From: [Mycobacterium] nativiensis
GTDB taxonomy: Bacteria > Actinomycetota > Actinomycetes > Mycobacteriales > Mycobacteriaceae
DNA: 55,455 nucleotides
Assembly: GCF_020172685.1 (NCBI RefSeq)
Contig: NZ_CP083986.1
Span: 5,128,431-5,183,885 of the forward strand
Direction of reading: 5' to 3'
Under the pieces are notes generated by a model. It saw only the letters and a list, made by a program, of their open reading frames with translations, had not been told where the DNA came from and did no database searches. Positions 33,346-40,541 of the stretch are shown piece by piece. The number at the start of each line of letters is the position of its first letter. Position 1 is the stretch's first letter. The translations under genes and the position numbers were made by a program.

Positions 33346-34329
33346 TCAGGCCTCTGGGAACCAATAGTCCAGTGTCTGCTCGACACCGCCCCAATCGATG
33401 CCCATCCAGTCGGTGTAGAAGCCCTCGATATTCCCGAAGGCGCTGTAGACGAGCGCCACGATGGAATTGAACAGGCCCTCCCACACTCCGCTTTCGAGGA
33501 ACCCACTGCCGAACAACGCATTGAGCCAGGTGCTGAACTGGTCGATGTCACCGGAGATGTCGATGTTGGTGAGCATGCCGTCGGTGGTGGCGGTGTGGTC
33601 GGCGACCTGCTCGGGGGTGAGCCCCAGATACATGACGTGCTCGTAGAACAGGCCGAGCATGGAGTTGGAACTGACGTCGGCCACGGGATCACCCGGGAAC
33701 GTGTAGATGGTTGCCGGAAAAGCCTCGTTCGGGGTCAGGTTGCCGTTCAGTATCGGCATGTCGAAGAGCCGGTCCCAAAGCGTGTCGCTGGTGTTGCTCG
33801 GCCAGGTGCCGTTCGCGTCGGACGGATCGCCGATGAACACGAAGTGCAGCGTCTGCGGGTCCACACCGTCGTGAGCCAGCTGTGCCATCGCAATCGAGGC
33901 GGCCGTGGCGCCCTGCGAGTAACCGAACACCCACAGCGGATGGTCTGCGTCGAAGCCCCCGGGATTGGCGGCGAGCTGGTCCTGCACCGCGCGCACGATC
34001 TCGGCCGCCCCCACAAAACTGCTGTGGCCCTGCAGGATGAGTTGCGGCGTGGACAGCACCTGCAGCGAGGAATCGCAGTCGCCGACGCCGATGACGCACA
34101 CCGACGGATCAGCGCCGCCGTCGAAGCCCAGCGGCTTCAGGAAAAGATCGGCCGCAGTGTGGGCGAACGCCGCCGACGGGGTGGGCAACATAGTCCCGCC
34201 GACGAAGATCGCGGTGTCTGACAGCAGGGCCACCCGCGTGTGCGCCGTTTGGACGAGAGGGGTTCCGACGACGCCGGCGGCGATCACGCTTGCGGCGGCG
34301 ATCGGCGCCAAGGCCTTGCTTGCTGTCAT
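33346..34329 (-). CDS. Secreted PE-PPE-domain serine hydrolase, inverted paralogue A
   Basis: A 327-residue exported protein: Sec signal in the first 30 residues (KALAPIAAASVIAAGVVG), DTAIFVGGTMLPTPSAAF, nucleophile elbow VFGYSQGATAAS (Ser138) and FVFIGDPSDANG. The family is esterase/cutinase-like. It aligns position for position with the protein at 36284-37273, with catalytic Ser138 in both, but is encoded on the opposite strand. The two flank the methyltransferase pair. AGGGG precedes ATG 34329. Its 3' end lies next to the ArsR promoter. Confidence 0.87.
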   Translation of the reverse strand: MTASKALAPIAAASVIAAGVVGTPLVQTAHTRVALLSDTAIFVGGTMLPTPSAAFAHTAADLFLKPLGFDGGADPSVCVIGVGDCDSSLQVLSTPQLILQGHSSFVGAAEIVRAVQDQLAANPGGFDADHPLWVFGYSQGATAASIAMAQLAHDGVDPQTLHFVFIGDPSDANGTWPSNTSDTLWDRLFDMPILNGNLTPNEAFPATIYTFPGDPVADVSSNSMLGLFYEHVMYLGLTPEQVADHTATTDGMLTNIDISGDIDQFSTWLNALFGSGFLESGVWEGLFNSIVALVYSAFGNIEGFYTDWMGIDWGGVEQTLDYWFPEA

Positions 34330-34553
34330 TCGGGAACCCCTAAGCCGTAGGTATGAGCTGACCGACAGAACATGGATCGCTGATCATGACATTCTCCCCC
34401 GAGGAGAGTCAATGTTTAGCACAGGATTGACGGTGGCCGTGTTTCCGCCGCGGCGGGCGCGCCCGGCGTGGGTGTAACGTCGATTTCCTGCTGGTCATGC
34501 GCGTGAAATTCCGGTTTCGCCTGGAGGCAGTCAACCGCCGCTACCGAGTGGCG

Positions 34554-34559
34554 TACGCT
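34554..34559 (+). promoter_or_regulatory. -10 element for leaderless methyltransferase transcript
   Basis: TACGCT ends seven bases before GTG 34567, and no ribosome site intervenes. It decides the start codon of the methyltransferase gene. Confidence 0.55.
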
Positions 34560-34566
34560 TGAACGC

Positions 34567-35349
34567 GTGGTAGCACCAATATATCGCATTCAATTTCCCC
34601 CCGCTAATTCAGAACGCCTGACCCAAGATGCAGTTGAATTCGGGCTCGTCACCGACGACACAGTGCAAATGTTGCGTTTTCACGACTATTCCGAGATCTA
34701 TAAAAGGCCAGGCCTTTACGAGGAGCTTTTCTACGGCCGGTTGCGGTGCAATTCGCCGGGCAAGGTGATGGAACTGCTCGAGAGAGCGTTACAGACCGAC
34801 CGTGAGCCGCTGACCGAGTTGCGAATCCTGGACCTGGGAGCCGGCAACGGCATGATGGGCGAGGTCCTCAACCGTCATGGCGTGGCCCGGCTGGTCGGCG
34901 TCGACATCATCCCGGAGGCGCGTGACGCCGCCTTTCGTGACCGGCCCACCGTCTACGACGCCTACTACGTCGCCGACCTGGCCAGTGTCGGCGGACACCT
35001 GCACGACGAGCTCAAGCAGTGGGACTTCGATTGCCTGACGTGCGTCGCAGCACTGGGCTTTGGAGACATACCACCGCGCGCATTTTTCAATGCGATCCGG
35101 TTCATCAAGCCGAATGGTTGGCTGGCGTTCAACATCAAGCATTCATTTCTGGATGTCGACGACCAGACCGGGTTCTCCCGCCTGGTGCGGGCACTCGTTT
35201 TTTCCAAATACTTCGACGTCTATCACCTCGAGCTATACCGGCATCGGCTCTCGATGGAAGGCAGACAGCTGTTTTACTACGCGCTGGTCGGGCGGTTGAC
35301 AGCACCGCTGCCCGACGATTTCCTGGAAAGTCACGGCATTGCGGACTAG
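34567..35349 (+). CDS. Class I SAM-dependent methyltransferase
   Basis: A 260-residue methyltransferase with SAM-binding motif I ILDLGAGNGMMGEVL, acidic motif II VGVDIIPEA, and a post-motif strand WDFDCLTCVAALGFGDIPPR. The N-terminal region (YSEIYKRPGLYEELFYGRL) resembles Williams-Beuren-type methyltransferases. Start GTG 34567 lies seven bases after TACGCT, so it is probably leaderless. The first 150 bases are unusually A+T-rich, suggesting transfer. The downstream DNA-methylase-like gene starts within its last 11 bases. Substrate unknown. Confidence 0.8.
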   Translation: MVAPIYRIQFPPANSERLTQDAVEFGLVTDDTVQMLRFHDYSEIYKRPGLYEELFYGRLRCNSPGKVMELLERALQTDREPLTELRILDLGAGNGMMGEVLNRHGVARLVGVDIIPEARDAAFRDRPTVYDAYYVADLASVGGHLHDELKQWDFDCLTCVAALGFGDIPPRAFFNAIRFIKPNGWLAFNIKHSFLDVDDQTGFSRLVRALVFSKYFDVYHLELYRHRLSMEGRQLFYYALVGRLTAPLPDDFLESHGIAD

Positions 35350-36091
35350 CGTTTTCGGTCAGGCTCGGGACGACTCGCCAACGGGTGCTGTTACCACGTC
35401 CCCGCTGGATTTACAGCTGTTCGCCACGCATGACGCGTTTTTGGCTGAACGTCCGCCGGGAGCGGATGAAGACGTGCACATGCTTCCGGCCATTGTGGAT
35501 CATGTGATCGAACGGTGCAGCGAGCCCGGCGACTTGGTGTTCGACCCTTTCGCCGGGTTCGGCACCACGCTTGATCGGGCCGTCGCGCTCGGGCGGAAAG
35601 CGCTTGGTATCGAATTGCTGACTGAGCGAGTGGAGTACGTGCAGAACCGGGTGCCCGGCGCTCGGGTTCTCGAAGGCGATGCGCGGGAACTCATAAACGT
35701 GATCCGCGGGAGCGGGTGGCACGTGCCGGACGCCGGTGTCGCCCTGATTGTCACCTCTCCGCCATACATGACCCGGGAGCATCAAGATGCTGATCCGCTC
35801 ACGGGCTACCGGGAATACGACACTGACTACGGCCGCTACCTGGCCCAACTCGGCACTGTTGCGGCTCAGTGCGCGCGCCTGCTGGTGCCCGGTGGTATTG
35901 CCGTATGGAACCTGGCCGATATCCACCACATGGGTTGTACGACGCATTTGATCTCCGACTGCGCACAAGTTCTTGAACAACACCTCACCCCGGTGGGCCT
36001 GACGAAGGTGCTGTGGGATCGGTACCCCCACGATCTGACGGACGACGCATTGCTGGTGTTCGAGCGGACGCCGGTAGCTCAGCACGTATGA
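35339..36091 (+). CDS. DNA (or RNA) methyltransferase with DPFAGFGTT and TSPPY motifs
   Basis: A 250-residue N4/N6-type methyltransferase. SAM motif DPFAGFGTT at 69-77 precedes catalytic motif TSPPY at 139-143, the reverse of the order in common beta-class DNA methylases (DPPY first). It could be a permuted DNA methylase or a Trm11/Trm-G10-like RNA guanine methyltransferase. No separate target-recognition domain is obvious. TTG 35339 with GGAAAG eight bases before overlaps the preceding methyltransferase gene. No restriction enzyme is adjacent, so it would be an orphan. Confidence 0.8.
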   Translation: MRTSVFGQARDDSPTGAVTTSPLDLQLFATHDAFLAERPPGADEDVHMLPAIVDHVIERCSEPGDLVFDPFAGFGTTLDRAVALGRKALGIELLTERVEYVQNRVPGARVLEGDARELINVIRGSGWHVPDAGVALIVTSPPYMTREHQDADPLTGYREYDTDYGRYLAQLGTVAAQCARLLVPGGIAVWNLADIHHMGCTTHLISDCAQVLEQHLTPVGLTKVLWDRYPHDLTDDALLVFERTPVAQHV

Positions 36092-36283
36092 GCGCGGCGC
36101 GCCCCATTGAGGTCCATGGCCTATTCCGGCTGGATGGCCCTGATGGCCATTGACTTCCGCCGCGCGCCCCTGCCATGATCGCCCTCAGGTCTACCTTTTG
36201 ATTTACTCGTGTGATTCTTAGCTTCTGTGGTCTCGGGCCGGCGTGGTTCGACAGCCGCAGGCCAGTGGTTGAAGGGGCACCCC

Positions 36284-37273
36284 ATGATGCTGACCAAGGC
36301 CTTGGCGCCGATCGCGATTGCCGGCACCGTGGCAGGCGGTGTGCTCGCCGCCCCGGCTGCTTACGCCACGCACATCGACGTGAATCTGCTGGCCGACACC
36401 GCGATCTTCGTCGGCCCGACGACCTTGTCCACGCCGTCGCCGACATTCGCCCAGACCGCGGCCGACCTCTTCCTGAAGCCGCTGGGCTTCAACCTCGGCG
36501 ACGACCCGACCGCGTGCGTCGTCGGCTCCGTCGGGTGTGACGCGCCGCTGCTGCTCCTGTCCACCCCCGCCCTGATCCAGCAGGGCCACAGCAGTTTCGT
36601 CGGTGCGGCCGAGATCGTCCGCGAGGTGCACGCCCAACTCGCCGCCAACCCGGACGCCTACGACGCCGACCACCCGCTGTGGGTGTTCGGCTGGTCGCAG
36701 GGCGCCACGGCCGCCTCGATCGCAATGGCCCAGCTGGCTCACGACGGCGTCGACCCGCAGTTGCTGCACTTCGTGTTCATCGGCAACCCGGTCGGCGAGG
36801 ACAGCGGCGCGTGGCAGGGGCTGGGCGGTGGCGTTCCAACTCCCGGCCAGTTCTCCGACTCCTCGATGCTGGATGGCGTCCACACCCCGAACAACGCGTT
36901 CGCGGTGACCGACTACACGATCCCCGGTGACCCCGTCGCCGACCCCACCTCCACCTCAGCGCTCGGCCTGTTCTACGAGCACATGATGTACCTGGGGCTC
37001 ACCCCCAGCCAGGTGGCCGACCACATGGCAACCACCGACGGGATGATCACCAACATCGACATCTCCGGTGACTTCGACCAGTTCGGCGCCTGGATCAACG
37101 CGTGGGGCCACGGGCTGATCGACAGCGGCTGGTGGGAAGGCATCTTCAACTCGGTCGTGGCCTTCTTCTACAGCGCCTTCGGCAACATGGACGGTTTCTT
37201 CGGCGACTGGTTGGGCGTGGACTGGGGCGGGGTCGAGGACACGCTGGACTACTGGTTCCCGGCGGAGGTCTAG
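36284..37273 (+). CDS. Secreted PE-PPE-domain serine hydrolase, inverted paralogue B
   Basis: A 329-residue exported protein: Sec signal (ALAPIAIAGTVAGGVLAAPA, cleavage near AYA), DTAIFVGPTTLSTPSPTF, VFGWSQGATAAS (Ser138), FVFIGNPVGED and GLFYEHMMYLGLTPSQVADH. Long identical blocks are shared with the protein at 33346-34329. An ATG at 36284 with GAAGGGG upstream is chosen over the longer frame from 36227. Predicted esterase or lipase acting at the cell surface on lipids or their esters. Confidence 0.87.
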   Translation: MMLTKALAPIAIAGTVAGGVLAAPAAYATHIDVNLLADTAIFVGPTTLSTPSPTFAQTAADLFLKPLGFNLGDDPTACVVGSVGCDAPLLLLSTPALIQQGHSSFVGAAEIVREVHAQLAANPDAYDADHPLWVFGWSQGATAASIAMAQLAHDGVDPQLLHFVFIGNPVGEDSGAWQGLGGGVPTPGQFSDSSMLDGVHTPNNAFAVTDYTIPGDPVADPTSTSALGLFYEHMMYLGLTPSQVADHMATTDGMITNIDISGDFDQFGAWINAWGHGLIDSGWWEGIFNSVVAFFYSAFGNMDGFFGDWLGVDWGGVEDTLDYWFPAEV

Positions 37274-37322
37274 CACTTTTCGCGGTCGTTCATCATTTCC
37301 GTCCGGCAGCCATAATGGCCGG

Positions 37323-38351
37323 GTGGCCGACCGCAACGCTCCCGCTATCCCCGTCATCGCGCTGACCGGCTACCTCGGGGCGGGCAAGACCACACTGCTC
37401 AACCATGTGCTGCGGGCGCCGGGCGCGCGAATCGGGGTCATTATCAACGACTTCGGCGAACTCAACGTCGACGCCGGGCTGGTCACGGGCCAAGTCGATG
37501 AGCCGGTGTCGATCGCGGGTGGGTGCATCTGCCACCTGCCAGATGAGGGCGGACTGGACGAGGCGCTGGAGAAGCTGGCCGACCCGAAGCTTGCGCTCGA
37601 CGCGATCATCATCGAGGCGAGCGGGGTGGCCGAACCGGCGGACGTATCGCGAGTGATTCGGTTCAGCGGGGTGGAGCGGATACGCCACGGCGGTGTTGTC
37701 GACGTCATCGACGCAGCGGAACACTTCGACACCGTCGACACCGGATCGGCCCCGCCGCAGCGCTACGGCGTGGCCTCCCTGGTCGTGGTCAACAAGTTGG
37801 ATCGGATCGCCGAGGAGGCTCGCACAGGGGCCCTTAGTCGGGTTGAAGCCCGGGTGCGAGAACTCAATCCCCACGCTCACGTGGTGGGTGCCATGGCCGG
37901 ACGCGTGGATCCCCGGTTGCTCTACGACGTCAACGACGGCGGCGAGTCCGGGCAGATGTCGTTTCGGGAGCTGCTCCTCGACGATGCCGCCGATGCTCAC
38001 GACGAGCACCACGACCACGTGCATGCCGCCTCGGTCACCGTCATCGGCGACGGCGCCGTTGACCCGGGACCGCTCATCGACCTGCTCGAGCAGCCGCCGC
38101 ATGGCGTGTACCGCATGAAGGGCACCGTCGCGATCGGCACGCGTCACTACCTGGTCAACGTCGTCGGCACATCCGTCCATGTGGTGACCGCGCCTGCGGG
38201 CTCGGGAGCCAGCCACCTCGTTGCTATCGGCACGCATCTGAACACCGAGGACGTTCGGGCACGGCTCGAGGAGGCTCTGCGCCCAGCCCCGGAGAAGGTG
38301 GCCGCTGCTGGGATGAGGCGGTTGCAGCGGCTGCGGCGGTACAGCATTTGA
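37323..38351 (+). CDS. CobW/COG0523-family GTPase (metal chaperone-like)
   Basis: A 342-residue G3E P-loop GTPase: Walker A GYLGAGKTT, Mg motif VIINDFGELN, GTP-specificity NKLD and a CobW C-terminal domain. The metal-binding segment is Gly-Gly-Cys68-Ile-Cys70-His71, where most relatives have CxCC; His replaces the second of the adjacent cysteines. A His-rich loop, DAHDEHHDHVHA, lies in the later half. It may deliver Zn, Co or another metal to an enzyme. Start is GTG 37323, 49 bases after the PE-PPE hydrolase gene. Confidence 0.88.
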   Translation: MADRNAPAIPVIALTGYLGAGKTTLLNHVLRAPGARIGVIINDFGELNVDAGLVTGQVDEPVSIAGGCICHLPDEGGLDEALEKLADPKLALDAIIIEASGVAEPADVSRVIRFSGVERIRHGGVVDVIDAAEHFDTVDTGSAPPQRYGVASLVVVNKLDRIAEEARTGALSRVEARVRELNPHAHVVGAMAGRVDPRLLYDVNDGGESGQMSFRELLLDDAADAHDEHHDHVHAASVTVIGDGAVDPGPLIDLLEQPPHGVYRMKGTVAIGTRHYLVNVVGTSVHVVTAPAGSGASHLVAIGTHLNTEDVRARLEEALRPAPEKVAAAGMRRLQRLRRYSI

Positions 38352-38498
38352 AGCGTGTAGGGAAAGACCGGGACCTCCGCTCACCTGTGAACGCGGGTTG
38401 CCGACGAGGGTGATGAGACCCTCGCCACAGACACCGCGCAGGATGCGCGAAACTGTCGGATCTGCCGCCTACCATTCCTCCGGCAGGAAAGGACAGCA

Positions 38499-40532
38499 GT
38501 GAGCTATAACGCCGCGGACATCACCGAACTCGACGACGTCCAGCACACCCGCCTGCGGCCGGCGGTGAACCTGGGCCTGGACGTGCTCAACACGGCTTTG
38601 CGTGAGCTGGTGGACAACGCGATCGAAGAGGTCGCCGATCCCAACCACGGCGGGTCCACCGTCACGATCACCCTGCATGCCGACGGATCGGTCAGTGTCG
38701 CCGACGACGGCCGCGGCCTGCCCGTCGACTCCGACCCGGTCACCGGGAAGAACGGCATCGTCAAGACACTGGGCACCGCGCGGGCCGGCGGCAAGTTCTC
38801 CGCGCACGCCGACGCCGTGAGCACCGGTGCAGGACTCAACGGCATCGGCGCCGCCGCGGCAGTGTTCATCTCCGCACGGACCGACGTGACGGTGCGCCGG
38901 GCTGGAAAGACCTACCTGCAGAGTTTCGGCGGCGGCTACCCCGGGGTGTTCGACGGGAAGGACTTCGACCCGGATGCCCCGTTCACCCGCGCCGACACGC
39001 AGAGGCTCCGCGGCTCGGGCAACCGCAAGCCCGATGCGCACGGCACCACGGTGCGCATCCTGTTCGACCCGTCCGTGGTGCCCGATTCCACCGTGGACAC
39101 CGGTGAAGTGCTGTTGCGAGCGCACGCCGCAGCGCGGATGTCACCGGGGGTGCACCTGATCGTTGTCGATGAAGGCTGGCCCGGCGGCGATGTTCCGCCG
39201 GCGCTGCTCGAGCCGTTCAGCGGGCCCTGGGGCACCGATGCCCTGTTGGACCTGATGTGCACCGCAGCAGGCACTCCCTCACCCGAGGTGCGCGCCGTCG
39301 TCGAGGGCCGCGGTGAGTACACCACCGGGCGCGGCCCGACCCCATTCCGCTGGTCGTTGACCGCCGGCCCGGCCGAACCGGCCACCGTTGCCGCCTTTTG
39401 CAACACGGTGCGCACGCCTGGCGGTGGATCCCATCTGACGGCCGCGGTGAGGGGGTTCTCCGAAGCCCTGGCCGATCGCGCCTCCCGGATCCGTGATCTG
39501 GGCTTGGCAAAAGGAGAGGAAGGCCCGGAACCACAGGATTTCGCCGCGGTCACCGCGTTGGCCGTGGACACCCGCGCACCTGATGTGGGATGGGACTCCC
39601 AGGCCAAGACCGCGGTGTCGTCACGGTCACTGAACCTGGCGATGGTTCCGGATGTGGCGCGCAGCGTCACCATCTGGGCGGCCAACCCCGCCAACAGCGA
39701 CACGGTGTCGCTCTGGACGAAACTGGCGCTGGAGGCCGCCCGAGCGCGGCGCAGCGCCGAGGGCGCCAAGGCGCGGTCCCGCGCGGCATCGAAAGCCAAA
39801 GGGCTGGGTACGAATCTGTCCTTGCCGCCCAAGTTGCTGCCCAGCCGGGAATCGGGCCGCGGGTCGGGTGCCGAGTTGTTCCTGTGTGAGGGTGATTCCG
39901 CGCTGGGCACCATCAAAGCGGCGCGCGACGCGACATTCCAGGCGGCTTTTCCGTTGAAGGGCAAGCCGCCCAACGTCTTCGGCTTTGCCGTGAGTAAGGC
40001 GCGGGCCAAAGACGAGTTCGACTCGATCGAACGCATCCTGGGCTGCGGGGTGCGCGATCAGTGCGACCCCGAGCAGTGCCGCTACGACCGAATCCTGTTC
40101 GCCTCCGACGCCGACCCAGACGGCGGCAACATCAACTCCAGCCTGATCTCGATGTTCCTGGACTTCTACCGTCCACTCGTGGAAGCCGGAATGGTGTACG
40201 TGACATTGCCGCCGCTGTTCGTCGTCAAGGACGGCACCCAGCGAATCTATTGCCAGGACGAATCCGAGCGTGACGCCGCGGTGGCCCAGCTGCGCGCCAC
40301 CTCCAAACGCAAAGTAGAGGTGCAGCGCAACAAGGGTCTTGGCGAAATGGATGCCGACGACTTCTGGAACACCGTATTGGACCCGCAGCGGCGCACCGTG
40401 ATTCGAGTGAGCCTTGATGACAGCGAGCACAACCTGCACCACATCTTGTTCGGCGGGCCCCCCGAGGGCCGGCGCACGTGGATGGCCGACGTCGCCGCCC
40501 GCGTCGACACCGCTGCGCTGGACCTGGACTAG
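38499..40532 (+). CDS. topoN: Atypical type II topoisomerase, GyrB/ParE-like subunit (TopoN-like)
   Basis: A 677-residue type IIA topoisomerase B subunit. GHKL ATPase: ELVDNAIEE (Glu36, Asn40), DDGRGLP (about 69-75) and GAGLNGIGAA. TOPRIM: CEGDSA (Glu464) and DADPDGG (Asp537/539/541), then QRNKGLGEM. It differs from housekeeping GyrB in length and in motif detail, and matches the description of M. smegmatis TopoN, which with TopoM forms an enzyme reported to introduce positive supercoils. GTG 38499 follows AGGAAAGGA. The partner gene starts nine bases after its stop. Confidence 0.87.
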   Translation: MSYNAADITELDDVQHTRLRPAVNLGLDVLNTALRELVDNAIEEVADPNHGGSTVTITLHADGSVSVADDGRGLPVDSDPVTGKNGIVKTLGTARAGGKFSAHADAVSTGAGLNGIGAAAAVFISARTDVTVRRAGKTYLQSFGGGYPGVFDGKDFDPDAPFTRADTQRLRGSGNRKPDAHGTTVRILFDPSVVPDSTVDTGEVLLRAHAAARMSPGVHLIVVDEGWPGGDVPPALLEPFSGPWGTDALLDLMCTAAGTPSPEVRAVVEGRGEYTTGRGPTPFRWSLTAGPAEPATVAAFCNTVRTPGGGSHLTAAVRGFSEALADRASRIRDLGLAKGEEGPEPQDFAAVTALAVDTRAPDVGWDSQAKTAVSSRSLNLAMVPDVARSVTIWAANPANSDTVSLWTKLALEAARARRSAEGAKARSRAASKAKGLGTNLSLPPKLLPSRESGRGSGAELFLCEGDSALGTIKAARDATFQAAFPLKGKPPNVFGFAVSKARAKDEFDSIERILGCGVRDQCDPEQCRYDRILFASDADPDGGNINSSLISMFLDFYRPLVEAGMVYVTLPPLFVVKDGTQRIYCQDESERDAAVAQLRATSKRKVEVQRNKGLGEMDADDFWNTVLDPQRRTVIRVSLDDSEHNLHHILFGGPPEGRRTWMADVAARVDTAALDLD

Positions 40533-40541
40533 GAGAAGAAC

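Noticed and set aside
36092..36283. Repeated ATGGCC elements upstream of hydrolase B
   Set aside because: Only two or three short copies with irregular spacing; no inverted structure or promoter logic.
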